A stretch of DNA of 64,000 bases from Sphingomonas sp. IC-11. GTDB taxonomy: Bacteria > Pseudomonadota > Alphaproteobacteria > Sphingomonadales > Sphingomonadaceae. The translations under genes and the position numbers were made by a program. The notes beneath the pieces are model-generated. The model was not told where the DNA came from and searched no databases. It saw only the letters and a program-made list of their open reading frames with translations. The stretch's first letter is position 1, and each line of letters opens with the position of its first letter. Shown piece after piece: positions 37,655-46,864 of this stretch. The stretch spans positions 248,001 through 312,000 of the forward strand of contig NZ_JAJNDU010000002.1 of assembly GCF_021043365.1 (NCBI RefSeq), written 5' to 3'.

Positions 37655-38320
37655 ATGCGCGTCCTGATCGTCGAGGATGAGCCCAATCTGGGCCAGCAGC
37701 TGAAGAACACGCTGGAGGGCGCCGGCTATGCGATCGATCTCGCCACGGACGGCGAGGAGGGGCACTTTCTGGGCTCGACCGAGAACTATGACGCCATCGT
37801 TCTTGATCTTGGCCTGCCGGAGATCGACGGCCTGACCGTGCTCGACCGGTGGCGCAAGGAAGGCAAGACCATGCCGGTGCTGGTGCTGACCGCGCGCGAC
37901 AGCTGGTCCGACAAGGTCGCGGGCCTCGACGCCGGCGCTGACGATTATGTCGCCAAGCCGTTCCAGACAGAGGAACTGATCGCGCGGCTGCGCGCCCTGA
38001 TCCGCCGCGCATCTGGCAATGCCTCATCGGAGCTCACCGCTGGCGACGTTCGGCTGGACACCCGATCCGGCAAGGTGACGCGGGCCGGGGAGCCGGTGAA
38101 GCTCACGGCGCAGGAATACAAGCTGCTGTCATACCTGCTGCACCACAAGGGCAAGGTCGTCAGCCGCACGGAATTGATCGAGCATATCTACGATCAGGAT
38201 TTCGATCGCGATTCCAATACGATCGAGGTTTTCGTCACCCGTATTCGCAAGAAGCTGGGTCAGGATGTGATCACCACGATCCGGGGACTTGGCTACAGCC
38301 TGGAAGATCCGGCGGCCTGA
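37655..38320 (+). CDS. OmpR/PhoP-type response regulator
   Basis: A 221-residue DNA-binding response regulator. The receiver domain has the acidic pocket VEDEP, the phosphorylation site D51 (IVLDLGLPEIDG) and the conserved lysine in AKPFQTEEL. The winged-helix output domain (about 125-218) ends with EVFVTRIRKKLG and IRGLGYSL. GGGAG lies before ATG 37655. Its partner kinase gene follows on the same strand after an antisense ORF; PhoPQ-like pairs with a preceding PepSY gene are common in this group. Confidence 0.92.
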   Translation: MRVLIVEDEPNLGQQLKNTLEGAGYAIDLATDGEEGHFLGSTENYDAIVLDLGLPEIDGLTVLDRWRKEGKTMPVLVLTARDSWSDKVAGLDAGADDYVAKPFQTEELIARLRALIRRASGNASSELTAGDVRLDTRSGKVTRAGEPVKLTAQEYKLLSYLLHHKGKVVSRTELIEHIYDQDFDRDSNTIEVFVTRIRKKLGQDVITTIRGLGYSLEDPAA

Positions 38321-38544
38321 AGCATTTCGGCGCGCGGCTGCTCCCATAAACCTATGCGGTCATATCCTGCCTCGCGCCAGCCATCCGTCACGATCTGCGG
38401 CTCCGACTGCGCGATCAGTGGCGGGGTGGCATAAGCCGGAATGATGCCAGCGATCGTCCATGACGCTAGCAAGAAGCCTGTCATCAGGCTGATGAGCAGG
38501 CCTGCCATGCCTGCCAAAGCCATCACCGGAAAGGTACGCAACAC
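38293..38544 (-). CDS. Small membrane protein on the opposite strand between regulator and kinase genes
   Basis: An 83-residue ORF with one or two hydrophobic segments (MALAGMAGLLISLMTGFLLA) and a short soluble tail (DGWREAGYDRIGLWEQ). It begins at GTG 38544 behind a strong AAAGGAGA site with 7 bases spacing, and its 3' end overlaps the end of the response regulator gene by 28 bases. It fills what would otherwise be an unexplained gap in the two-component locus. I do not recognise a family; function unknown. Confidence 0.55.
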   Translation of the reverse strand: MLRTFPVMALAGMAGLLISLMTGFLLASWTIAGIIPAYATPPLIAQSEPQIVTDGWREAGYDRIGLWEQPRAEMLQAAGSSRL

Positions 38545-38631
38545 GACGGCTCTCCTTTCGTTGGGGGTGAACAGAAAAGCGCCAGCATGGTTCCGATGCG
38601 CGACGAAGTGATCAACGGCAGCGAGGGCCGG

Positions 38632-39969
38632 ATGGCCAGCACCGGGTCGTTGACCCGGCGCATGATCGTCATCGCGGCGGTGTGGATTTCCTTGCTGCTG
38701 GCCGGCGGCGGGTTCGCGCTGGACCGCGTGCTGACCGCGGCAGTGACTCAGAACTTCGACGACCAGCTGGAATATGTCCTGCGATCGCTGTTGGTGTCGG
38801 CGGAAATCGGCCCCGAGGGTGAAGTGATCTTCAATCGGGAGCCCGCCGATCAACGCTTCCTGGAGCCGTATTCCGGACTGTACTGGCAGGTCTCGGCGTC
38901 CGGACGAGAGGCATTTCCATCCCGGTCCTTATGGGATCGACAGCTCGCCCATTCCGAGAACCACAACGACCGCGGCGTCCACATCTACAACAGCGACCAG
39001 TTCGGGACGGAGAAGCTGCGGGTCGTCGAGCGGGATGTGAAGCTGCCGGGATCCGAGGTGCGTTGGCGCTTTCAAGTGGCGCAAAGCCGTGAAGGATTGG
39101 ACGCGCAGATCGGCGCGCTGCGGCGGACGCTGGTTCGCAGCTTTTTGCTTCTGGGCCTGGGACTGGTGGTGCTGGCGGCGTTGCAGACCTTCTACGGTCT
39201 TCTGCCCCTGCGAAAGCTTCGGCTGGAGATCGCGCGGATGCGGGGTGGTCGAACCAACCGGATTGCAGGGCCGCTGCCGGTCGAGGTGGCGCCGTTGGTC
39301 GAAGAGCTGAATGCCCTCGTCGCGCATAACGAAACGCAGGCCGAGGAAGCACGACGCCACGCCGGCAACCTTGCTCATGCACTGAAAACGCCGCTGACGG
39401 TGATCATGAACGCGGCCACGGCGCAATCGGATGATCTGGCCGAGACGGTGGTCCGGGAGGCACGCACCATGCGCCGGCAGGTCGACCACCATCTCGCCCG
39501 CGCGCGTGCGGTGGGGCGGCGAGGCTCCGCCCACAGTCGCGCGGAAGTCTGGCCGAGCGTGGAATCCGTGGAGCGGGCGGTGCAGCGCCTGTACCCTCAT
39601 GCCCGGATCGACATGGACGGCCCTAGGGATCTGGTCGCCCATATCGAACGGCAGGATCTCGACGAGATCATGGGCAATCTGGTCGAAAATGCCGCGAAAT
39701 ACGGCGGCGGCAGCGTGTTCGTGACGGTGAGCGCACAGGCTGGCTTCGTGGAGATCATGGTCGAGGACGACGGCATGGGCATTCCGGAGGCCGATCGCAT
39801 CCGCATCTTCGATCGCGGGGTGCGCCTGGATACGGGCAAGCCGGGGACCGGGCTGGGTTTGGCGATCGTACGCGATGTAGCCGAGATCTATGAGGGCACG
39901 GTGAGTCTGGAAGAGAGCGAGGACCTTGGCGGGTTGCTGGTGCGGCTGCGGCTGCCGATGGCCAGCTGA
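38632..39969 (+). CDS. Sensor histidine kinase
   Basis: A membrane histidine kinase of about 445 residues, partner of the response regulator upstream. It has an N-terminal transmembrane helix (IVIAAVWISLLLAGGGFAL), a periplasmic sensor segment, a second helix (SFLLLGLGLVVLAALQTFYG) and a short HAMP-like linker. The dimerisation domain carries the phosphorylated histidine in NLAHALKTPLTV. The ATPase domain has the N-box NLVENAAKYGG and glycine boxes EDDGMGIP and PGTGLGLAIV. I chose ATG 38632, preceded by GAGG; in-frame ATGs at 38587 and 38596 lack such a site. Confidence 0.88.
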   Translation: MASTGSLTRRMIVIAAVWISLLLAGGGFALDRVLTAAVTQNFDDQLEYVLRSLLVSAEIGPEGEVIFNREPADQRFLEPYSGLYWQVSASGREAFPSRSLWDRQLAHSENHNDRGVHIYNSDQFGTEKLRVVERDVKLPGSEVRWRFQVAQSREGLDAQIGALRRTLVRSFLLLGLGLVVLAALQTFYGLLPLRKLRLEIARMRGGRTNRIAGPLPVEVAPLVEELNALVAHNETQAEEARRHAGNLAHALKTPLTVIMNAATAQSDDLAETVVREARTMRRQVDHHLARARAVGRRGSAHSRAEVWPSVESVERAVQRLYPHARIDMDGPRDLVAHIERQDLDEIMGNLVENAAKYGGGSVFVTVSAQAGFVEIMVEDDGMGIPEADRIRIFDRGVRLDTGKPGTGLGLAIVRDVAEIYEGTVSLEESEDLGGLLVRLRLPMAS

Positions 39970-40189
39970 GTAGAGGCCTTCCACTCTTACACTAGGCAAT
40001 GTCTCGGGCGCCCACGATCAACGGGCATCGTCATGCCGGACGGAGCTGGTCCCCCTTCCAGTGCTCGCGGAGGCCCACAGTGGCTGCCCGTCATAATGGG
40101 CGAAGCGGCGACGTCGATCGGGGATACCGCGGCAGTGCCGGTCTACAGGGCCTGCTGCGGCCAAACGGTGCCGACAGTAAAGGGCCGAT

Positions 40190-41515
40190 CTATTTGGTGC
40201 GCGGCTCAGCGGTAAGGCGGGAGATCAGGGCGGCGCTGCGCAGTGCCTGGCGCGGCAGGCTCCTGAGGTCCACCCATTCTCCAACGGCATGCGCACCGCC
40301 TCCGGACGCGCCCATGCCTCCGAGCGTCACTGCGTCTGCGGCGACGAAGCTGGAGTCTGCCGCGCCGCGCTTCGCGGGGTCCATTTCCTGCATTTCCGGC
40401 AAGCCGAGATCGCGGTTTACCTGGTTGAGCTTGTCCATCAGTGCGCGATTGCCGGCGGTCGGCGGCATGGACGGATAGCCTTCAAAGAAGCGGATCGAGG
40501 CATCGGTGCCTGGCAGGTGCTTGGCGACGATACCCTCCATCGCGGCCTTGATCCGTGTGTCCTGCTCGGGCGAGAGGCTGCGCAGATCGCCACGCGCCAC
40601 GGCCCGGGCCGGGATGACGTTCGTCTTGCCTTCCGCCGTGCCCTTCACCCCCGCTGCATCCAGCGCCGCCGGTGTTCCGCCGACAACGACGCTGGCGTTG
40701 AAGGTCAGGTTCGGTTCCGGGAGCGTACGGCGGAATTCATCAAGAATGCGTGCGAGCTCGTACACTGCACCATAGCCCATCGAAGCGTTGAAAATGCCGC
40801 TGGAATGACCGGTGCGCCCGCTCGTGAGAATTTCCCAATTGGTGGAACTGCGCCGGGCCGTGGTGGCAAATTCCTGCGTCCCGTCGACGGCCAGGTTTTC
40901 ATATTCGAGCGCCACGTCCGCCCATTTCCCCGCCTCGATCAGATCCTTGCGCGCGGTGGCGAGCGGTGCGCCGGTCTTCTCCTCATCGCCGGTCAGCACG
41001 ATCTTGATGTCCGCGTTCTTGAGCGTTCCGGCAGCCTGCATCGCTCGCAAAGTGGCAACGATCACGACAAGGCCGCCCTTGTCATCGCCGACGCCGGGAC
41101 CCGTCACGCGATCCCCTTCGCGCGACCAGCCGGTGAACGGGCTGTCGGGCTCGAACACGGTGTCGAGGTGGCCGATCAGCAATACGCGCTTGCCGCGGCC
41201 GTTGCCCTTGTGCGTGGCCACCACATGGCCGGCGCGGCCCGTTGCCGTCATGTCGACCCATTCGACCGCGAAACCGAGTGGCTCCAGCTCCGCGCGCATC
41301 AGATCGCCTACGGTCTTCACACCCGCGATGTTGAGGCTGCCCGAATTCTGCCGAACAAGCTTTTCGAGCAGTGCCTCGTGCCGCGGAACCTCCTGCGCGA
41401 TCACATCCTTCATGCGCGTTTCCGGCGCGCCTGCCGCGGCGCCTAGGAGCAGAGCCATGGCTGGAAGCGCGACGGCAGGAAGCGGAAGAGCGGCGAGGTA
41501 GCGGCGAGCGATCAT
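40190..41515 (-). CDS. Exported M20-family metallopeptidase (glutamate carboxypeptidase type)
   Basis: A 441-residue zinc peptidase of the carboxypeptidase G2 group, which removes C-terminal glutamate from peptides or folate-like molecules. A signal peptide (about 1-29) exports it. Metal-site motifs are LIGHLDTVFEPDSPF and GPGVGDDKGG, then LTGDEEKTG with the catalytic glutamate, and a C-terminal GGGAHAVGEW. The dimerisation domain begins near TSGRTGHSSG. It is a single gene facing away from the TorF pair. Confidence 0.88.
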   Translation of the reverse strand: MIARRYLAALPLPAVALPAMALLLGAAAGAPETRMKDVIAQEVPRHEALLEKLVRQNSGSLNIAGVKTVGDLMRAELEPLGFAVEWVDMTATGRAGHVVATHKGNGRGKRVLLIGHLDTVFEPDSPFTGWSREGDRVTGPGVGDDKGGLVVIVATLRAMQAAGTLKNADIKIVLTGDEEKTGAPLATARKDLIEAGKWADVALEYENLAVDGTQEFATTARRSSTNWEILTSGRTGHSSGIFNASMGYGAVYELARILDEFRRTLPEPNLTFNASVVVGGTPAALDAAGVKGTAEGKTNVIPARAVARGDLRSLSPEQDTRIKAAMEGIVAKHLPGTDASIRFFEGYPSMPPTAGNRALMDKLNQVNRDLGLPEMQEMDPAKRGAADSSFVAADAVTLGGMGASGGGAHAVGEWVDLRSLPRQALRSAALISRLTAEPRTK

Positions 41516-41689
41516 CTACGCAGGCTTAGCGAGTGATTCCGGGATGTGTAGGGGATCATGTCAAATCGTTGCGCTTTTTGCAGGTGCATTGAACGCGAAC
41601 GGCGCTTCGGCCATTCCCTCCAAGCCGCGCAGGTCGGCGCGGTCATGCGAGCGGGCGAGAAAGCCCGCCGTACAGGCAGGAGACCGAAC

Positions 41690-42121
41690 ATGAGCCTCAT
41701 CATCGCCGCCGGGCTGCTGCTCGGCGCACCATCAGTCGACGCGCATCGTGTCGAACTCGATTATCGCGGACAGCGCGTGGACGTCACGTATCGCAGTAAC
41801 CTGGACGTGAGCCACAAGCAGGTCGGGGTTGCCGGGCCGGGTGGCCGCGCAAGCACGCTCCGCTGTGCCTGGAAGGCGAACGTCAGCATCCATCGGGAGG
41901 CACGAAGCGCCGCCGGTCATGTGCTTGCCCGCACCATCGCCAGCGATGCGCCGATCGGGGGCAGCCGCCCCGGCTGGTGCTCTGCCCAGCGGTCTGCCAT
42001 CGCGCAGGAGGTGACTGCACGGAGCAGCGCGGTACGCGAGCACTTGCTGGCTGTGGCGGAGCAGGACCGCGATGCCCTGGCGCTCGAACTGGACGCCGCT
42101 CACGCGCCGGCGCGTAGCTGA
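41690..42121 (+). CDS. Small exported protein of unknown function, upstream of the TorF porin
   Basis: A 143-residue protein with a signal peptide (MSLIIAAGLLLGAPSVDA). The mature part starts with a beta-rich stretch (HRVELDYRGQRVDVTYRSN) and contains two cysteines (LRCAWKANVSIHRE and RPGWCSAQRS). No family recognised. AGGAG lies 8 bases before ATG 41690; a longer in-frame start at 41558 has Arg/Cys-rich, non-coding-like sequence. The TorF gene starts one base after its stop, so the two form an operon. Confidence 0.7.
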   Translation: MSLIIAAGLLLGAPSVDAHRVELDYRGQRVDVTYRSNLDVSHKQVGVAGPGGRASTLRCAWKANVSIHREARSAAGHVLARTIASDAPIGGSRPGWCSAQRSAIAQEVTARSSAVREHLLAVAEQDRDALALELDAAHAPARS

Positions 42122-42122
42122 C

Positions 42123-42860
42123 ATGAAGGCGATCGCAATCGTGTTGGCCGCAGCCTCCGCTGCTGCGGCCCTGCCAGCATTCGCTCAGGCAGATCTCGGC
42201 GCCAGCGTCGAAGTGGCAACGGACGAACGGCGGCGCGGGATCAGCTGGAGCGACGGGGAGCTGTCGCCGGCGGCAAGTGTCAGCTTGGGTATGCCATCCG
42301 GGTTCGACGTGAGCGCGCGCGTTACCGGAACGCGCGGCGACCCCCGGCATGGCGGAGCAGATGCCGTGTTCGACATGACGGGCGGCTTCTCCCGCGACAT
42401 CGGTGGTGGGCTACGACTGGATGGATTCGTTACGGGCCATCTGTTTGCCGGCGCGGCCGAGCGGCTCGACTATGTCGAGGTTGGCCTTGGTGCCAGCTAT
42501 GCGCTGGGGCCAGCCGAGGTCGGGATCGATGCGCGCTATGCGCCGGATCAGAACGCGATCGGCGGAGACAATCTTTGGTTTGGCGCCCGCGCGCGTGTCG
42601 GCGTGCCGGCGACACCCTTTACGCTCAATGCGGAAATCGGTCACTCCACCGGCAGCGTTGATGACTGGCGCCGCGCTGCGCGTCTGCGCCCCGGCGGCGA
42701 CTATACCGATTGGTCGCTTGGCGTTGATCACATCACCGGGCCAGTCACGCTGGGGCTGACCTACACGGGAACCGACATCGAGCAGGTGGTTGACTCGCCC
42801 TTTGCGAATGGACGCCATACCGGCGACAAAGTGACCGCGCGGCTCGCCATTAATTTCTGA
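42123..42860 (+). CDS. TorF-family putative porin
   Basis: A 245-residue outer-membrane beta-barrel candidate with a signal peptide (cleavage near AFAQ, residue 22). Strong alternation and end-of-strand aromatic residues recur, the TorF-like start is ASVEVATDERRRGISWS, and it finishes on the barrel-type C-terminal strand VTARLAINF. Such proteins are common in sphingomonads and probably pass small solutes; the substrate is unknown. It follows the small exported protein gene by one base. Confidence 0.78.
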   Translation: MKAIAIVLAAASAAAALPAFAQADLGASVEVATDERRRGISWSDGELSPAASVSLGMPSGFDVSARVTGTRGDPRHGGADAVFDMTGGFSRDIGGGLRLDGFVTGHLFAGAAERLDYVEVGLGASYALGPAEVGIDARYAPDQNAIGGDNLWFGARARVGVPATPFTLNAEIGHSTGSVDDWRRAARLRPGGDYTDWSLGVDHITGPVTLGLTYTGTDIEQVVDSPFANGRHTGDKVTARLAINF

Positions 42861-42982
42861 TCCCGGCTTTGCGCCCGCCCGTTTCGGGGAGCGTCGCGGG
42901 CGTAAACCGGACGGGGTGTCCGGACTCTTCCTTTTCCATTGCGGAGCCGTCAGAAGGCCCCAAACGATCAGGGAGAGGGACG

Positions 42983-44116
42983 ATGAAGTCACCGATTTGC
43001 GAGATGCTGGGTATCGATTTTCCGCTGCTCGCCTTCAGCCATTGCCGGGATGTGGTTGCGGCGGTGAGCCGTGCCGGAGGGTTCGGCGTGCTGGGCGCGA
43101 CCGGACATACGCTGGAAAGCCTGGAGATGGAGCTCGCCTGGATCGACGCTCATGTCGATGGCAAGCCCTATGGCCTTGACGTGCTGATCCCGGAAAACCT
43201 GGCCACCGGCGGCGCGAAGGGGCTGACCCGCGCGTCCATCATGGACAAGGTGCCCGTCGAACATCGCGAATTCGTCGGCAAGCTGGCACAGAAGCATCAT
43301 TTCACGATGCCGGAGGAGCGGGCCAATTCAGACGCGCCAGCGCCGTTCGACCCGAATCTGGCGCTGGAGATGCTCAACGTGGCCTTCCGCCACCCGATCA
43401 AGCTGATCGCGAACGCGCTGGGCGTGCCGCCGCAAGCGATGATCGACATGGGGCGCGAGCGCGGCGTGCCGGTCGCGGCGCTGGTGGGCGCAAAGGAGCA
43501 TGCAATCCGCCAGGTCGAGGCCGGCGTTGACATCCTGGTGGTGCAGGGTGGCGAGGCCGGCGGCCATTGCGGCGAAGTTTCGACCATGGTGCTGGTGCCC
43601 GAAGTGATCCGCGCGCTGGAAGCACGCGGCCAGCGCGTGCCAGTGCTCGCGGCCGGCGGGATCATGACCGGCGGGCAAATGGCGGCCTCCATGGCGATGG
43701 GAGCTGATGGCGTTTGGACCGGATCGGTGTGGCTCGCGACGCCTGAGAGCGAATGTTCCGACGTGTTCCGCGAGAAGATGGTCGAGGCCAGTTCGCGTGA
43801 CACGGTTCGCTCCAAGAGCCGCACCGGCAAGCCATCTCGCCAGCTTCGTTCCGCTTGGACCGATGCGTGGGAGGGACCGGAATCGCCCGGCCCGTTGCCG
43901 ATGCCGTACCAGAGCCTGATCAGCGAACCCGCCATCCGCGCCTGCGACGTGGCCGCGCAAAAGGGCGATCCTGCCGCGCGCGAGATGGTGACGTATTTCG
44001 TGGGCCAAGGCGTGGGCCTGGTCGATCAGGTTCGTCCAGCCGGTCAGGTCGTCCAAGACTTCAAGATGGAGTTCGCCGAGGCGGTGGAGCGGATGACCAA
44101 TTTGATCGGCGATTGA
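42983..44116 (+). CDS. Nitronate monooxygenase-like FMN oxidoreductase
   Basis: A 377-residue TIM-barrel flavoprotein of the nitronate monooxygenase/2-nitropropane dioxygenase family. Markers are VSRAGGFGVLGATG (N-terminal flavin region), VDILVVQGGEAGGHCGEV (the G-G-E-A-G-G-H motif) and VLAAGGIMTGGQMAASMAMGADGVWTG, which binds the FMN phosphate. These enzymes oxidise nitronates or act as enoyl reductase-like NADH oxidoreductases. GGGAGAGGGA precedes ATG 42983; an in-frame ATG at 42869 gives a non-family extension. Confidence 0.87.
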   Translation: MKSPICEMLGIDFPLLAFSHCRDVVAAVSRAGGFGVLGATGHTLESLEMELAWIDAHVDGKPYGLDVLIPENLATGGAKGLTRASIMDKVPVEHREFVGKLAQKHHFTMPEERANSDAPAPFDPNLALEMLNVAFRHPIKLIANALGVPPQAMIDMGRERGVPVAALVGAKEHAIRQVEAGVDILVVQGGEAGGHCGEVSTMVLVPEVIRALEARGQRVPVLAAGGIMTGGQMAASMAMGADGVWTGSVWLATPESECSDVFREKMVEASSRDTVRSKSRTGKPSRQLRSAWTDAWEGPESPGPLPMPYQSLISEPAIRACDVAAQKGDPAAREMVTYFVGQGVGLVDQVRPAGQVVQDFKMEFAEAVERMTNLIGD

Positions 44117-44190
44117 CTCGTCTCGTCCGATCAGGCGGCATCTTCATCGCTCCGCTAACGCTTAGGTAACGCCCTTCTCCCCAGGTCATT

Positions 44191-44217
44191 CCGGCACGCC
44201 GCGATTGGGCGTGCCGG
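44191..44217. terminator. Hairpin after the nitronate monooxygenase-like gene
   Basis: CCGGCACGCC (44191-44200) and GGCGTGCCGG (44208-44217) pair perfectly over 10 bp with a 7-base loop, followed by GATTTCC. Flanking GTCATT before the stem resembles the ends of the REP-like element at 49.76 kb. Confidence 0.55.
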
Positions 44218-44244
44218 GATTTCCGAGAAGGGGGAAGGCGGGCC

Positions 44245-45102
44245 ATGCGCTTGTATCTTGCAAGCTCGTTCATTTTTCCGCGCAGCCTGCAACTGCGGCT
44301 GTTTGCGGTGTGTTTTGTGGGCACGCACCTGCCCCTGGCCGCTTTTCTGGTCTGGGCGGCGGCGACCGGGCGGCTCGACGTTCTAGGCGCGATCGTCGTG
44401 ATAGCCGCCACCGTGCTCGGGATGCTGATCGCGGTCGGCGGGATCTATGCGTTGCTAGCCCCAATCGATCTCGCCGCCCGGGCATTGAATGATGCGGACG
44501 ATGGCGAGATCGCGCAGGTACCGCAGCTGTCGGGCGGCGACCTTGCCGCGCGCCTGCTCGCCGGGGTCAACCGGGCGGCTGGTGCCACAGCGGAGCGGAT
44601 GCGCAAGCTGAGCCGAGAAGCGAATGTCGATGTCCTCACCGGCGTGCTGAATCGCCGCGGGCTGTTGCAGCAGCTCGATACCTTATCCGAACAGGAAACA
44701 ACCGGCGCCGTGGCGCTGGTGGACATGGACCATTTCAAGCTCGTGAACGACCTGCTGGGGCATGAGACAGGCGATCGCGTGCTGCAGGATTTCGCAAAGG
44801 TACTCGCCGGGACAGTGCGGCACACCGATCTGGTCGCCCGCTGGGGCGGCGAAGAATTCCTGGTTTACTTTCGCGGAGCAACGGAGGCGCAGGCACAATC
44901 GGTGCTGATGCGGATTGCCGAGCGGATCCGGAATGAACCGCTCGCGCATCTTGGCGAGCGGCCGGTTACCTTCTCAGCGGGAACAACCGCAGCATCGCGG
45001 CGCACCCTCGACGAGGCGCTGCGCCGGGCAGACTCCGCGCTGTATGAAGCCAAACACCGCGGGCGGGCGCGGATCCTGAGCAACGCGGAGCTCAGTTGCT
45101 GA
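44245..45102 (+). CDS. Membrane-bound diguanylate cyclase (GGDEF)
   Basis: A 285-residue protein that should make cyclic di-GMP from two GTP. Two transmembrane helices (about 20-40 and 47-71) precede a short linker and a GGDEF domain with the catalytic GGEEF at 201-205. The inhibitory I-site RxxD is present as RHTD (192-195), five residues before GGEEF, so product inhibition is expected. No EAL domain is present. There is no large sensor domain, only the membrane segment and linker. It is a single gene. Confidence 0.9.
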   Translation: MRLYLASSFIFPRSLQLRLFAVCFVGTHLPLAAFLVWAAATGRLDVLGAIVVIAATVLGMLIAVGGIYALLAPIDLAARALNDADDGEIAQVPQLSGGDLAARLLAGVNRAAGATAERMRKLSREANVDVLTGVLNRRGLLQQLDTLSEQETTGAVALVDMDHFKLVNDLLGHETGDRVLQDFAKVLAGTVRHTDLVARWGGEEFLVYFRGATEAQAQSVLMRIAERIRNEPLAHLGERPVTFSAGTTAASRRTLDEALRRADSALYEAKHRGRARILSNAELSC

Positions 45103-45141
45103 GGCCCCTGCCGCGCTCCAACTCCTTCGGCGCGGAGGGGA

Positions 45142-45900
45142 TCAGATCCCTTCCGCGAACACCTGGTGACCCGCCGCCTCCAGTGCGGCCGTGAGATCGG
45201 CGATGCACGCATCCACCGCGGAGCCATCTGGTGACCGCACCACGAAGTTCGCGCCGGTCCGCCCTTCGCGGAAGAAAGGGTAACTGCCGATCGCAACCCC
45301 CGCATGGGTCCGTTCCGCCTCGCGCAGCACGTCGGCAATCTCGCTTTCGGCAACCCAGCAGCCGATTTGTCGGCTGACAACTGGCCGGCCGCCCTGAAGC
45401 GTACCGGTCAGCGAGTCGAGCATGCCAGCAGTGATGTGCGGCACGCCGGCCATGATAAAGACGTTGCCGATGTGAATGCCCGGCGCCCCCGACATTCGGT
45501 TTTCGATCAGCTCGGCCCCCTCAGGTACGCGCGCCATACGCAGCCGAGCCTCGCTGGCCCCGCCGCGGGTGGCATAATAGCGCTCCAGCACGGCGACGGC
45601 CTCAGGGTGATGAACGACGCCGACGCCCAATGCGGTAGCAATCGCATCCACCGTGATGTCGTCGTGCGTCGGCCCAATTCCACCGGTGGTGAAGAGATAA
45701 TCGTTGCGGGCGCGCAACGTGTTCACCGCCTCTACAATCGCGTCTTCTCGATCGGGCACCACGCGAACTTCGACCAGACGAATGCCTTGGACATTCAACC
45801 ATTGCGCGATTTGCGCGATGTTCTTGTCCTGCGTTCGGCCGGAGAGGATTTCGTCGCCGATCACGACGAGAGCGGCGGTCCAGATGCGTTCGCTTTCCAT
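45142..45900 (-). CDS. CinA-like molybdopterin-binding domain protein
   Basis: A 252-residue protein made of the N-terminal domain of CinA (COG1058), whose fold is that of MoaB/MogA. Signatures are ALVVIGDEILSGRTQDKN and LFTTGGIGPTHDDIT, then MAGVPHI. Full CinA carries an extra C-terminal nicotinamide-mononucleotide deamidase domain, absent here. Stand-alone forms are annotated as competence/damage-inducible protein A or as an ADP-ribose/ nucleotide pyrophosphatase; the substrate here is uncertain. It is divergent from map, 54 bases apart. Confidence 0.85.
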   Translation of the reverse strand: MESERIWTAALVVIGDEILSGRTQDKNIAQIAQWLNVQGIRLVEVRVVPDREDAIVEAVNTLRARNDYLFTTGGIGPTHDDITVDAIATALGVGVVHHPEAVAVLERYYATRGGASEARLRMARVPEGAELIENRMSGAPGIHIGNVFIMAGVPHITAGMLDSLTGTLQGGRPVVSRQIGCWVAESEIADVLREAERTHAGVAIGSYPFFREGRTGANFVVRSPDGSAVDACIADLTAALEAAGHQVFAEGI

Positions 45901-45954
45901 GCGAGCCTCGGCATAGCCTCGCAAAACTACCCTCGTCACGCTATATCGGCGGTC

Positions 45955-46782
45955 ATGACCGAATATGTTACCGTCACCAGTGACGCGCCCATGGGCCGCA
46001 ACGGCGCGATCAAGCTGCATGGCCCGGACGCCTTTGTCGGGATGCGCGCCGCCGGTCAGCTTGCCGCCGAGACGCTGGACATGATCATCCCGCACATGGT
46101 GCCGGGCGTTACCACTGCCGAGATCGACCGGCTGGTGCATGATTTCATCAAGAGCCGCGGCGGCGTACCGGCGACGCTTGGCTATCGCGGTTATACCCAT
46201 AGCTGCTGCATCTCGATCAATCATGTCGTCTGCCATGGCATTCCCAGCGAGAAGACGCTGAAATCGGGCGATATCGTCAACGTCGACGTGACGCCCATTC
46301 TGGATGGCTGGCACGGTGATTCATCGCGGATGTATCTGATTGGTGACGTGCCCTTGAAGGCGCGACGCCTGGTGGACGTGACGCACGAGTGCCTGATGCT
46401 GGGGATCGAGCAGGCGAAGCCGGGCAACACGCTGGGCGATGTGGCCCACGTCATCCAGCGTTATGCTGAATCGCATCGCTATGGCGTGGTTCGCGATTTC
46501 TGCGGCCATGGTCTGGGGCGGTTGTTTCATGATGCGCCGGAGGTGGTGCATGTCGGCCGGCCGGGCACTGGCCCAGAGCTGAAGCCGGGTATGATTTTCA
46601 CGATCGAGCCGATGATCAATATCGGTCGGCCGGACGTGAAGCTGCTCGACGATGGCTGGACGGCGGTGACGCGCGATCGTTCCCTGTCGGCCCAGTTTGA
46701 GCATTCGATCGGCATCACCGAGGACGGTTGCGAGGTCTTCACCTTCTCGCCAGCAGGGCTGCACAAGCCACCGTACGCCTGA
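45955..46782 (+). CDS. map: Type I methionine aminopeptidase
   Basis: A 275-residue metalloprotease that removes the initiator methionine from new proteins. Metal-ligand motifs are visible: VNVDVTPILDGWHGDSSRM (two aspartates), FCGHGLGRLFH (histidine), and FTIEPMINIG plus the later FEHSIGIT (glutamates). Length fits the short bacterial type. It is divergent from the CinA-like gene. A weak GGGGCGGC/GCTGCCCC hairpin (46795-46813) follows without a T-run. Confidence 0.94.
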   Translation: MTEYVTVTSDAPMGRNGAIKLHGPDAFVGMRAAGQLAAETLDMIIPHMVPGVTTAEIDRLVHDFIKSRGGVPATLGYRGYTHSCCISINHVVCHGIPSEKTLKSGDIVNVDVTPILDGWHGDSSRMYLIGDVPLKARRLVDVTHECLMLGIEQAKPGNTLGDVAHVIQRYAESHRYGVVRDFCGHGLGRLFHDAPEVVHVGRPGTGPELKPGMIFTIEPMINIGRPDVKLLDDGWTAVTRDRSLSAQFEHSIGITEDGCEVFTFSPAGLHKPPYA

Positions 46783-46864
46783 TTTCCCCGGGACGGGGCG
46801 GCGATGCTGCCCCACTTAGGGGTATCGGCAATGTGCAACCCACCGGGCTCAGCCTGTCTTCAGC

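Noticed and set aside
39999..40478. Plus-strand ORF of 159 codons between kinase and M20 peptidase genes
   Set aside because: Mostly overlaps the peptidase gene on the other strand; the remaining bases have no ribosome-binding site or motif.
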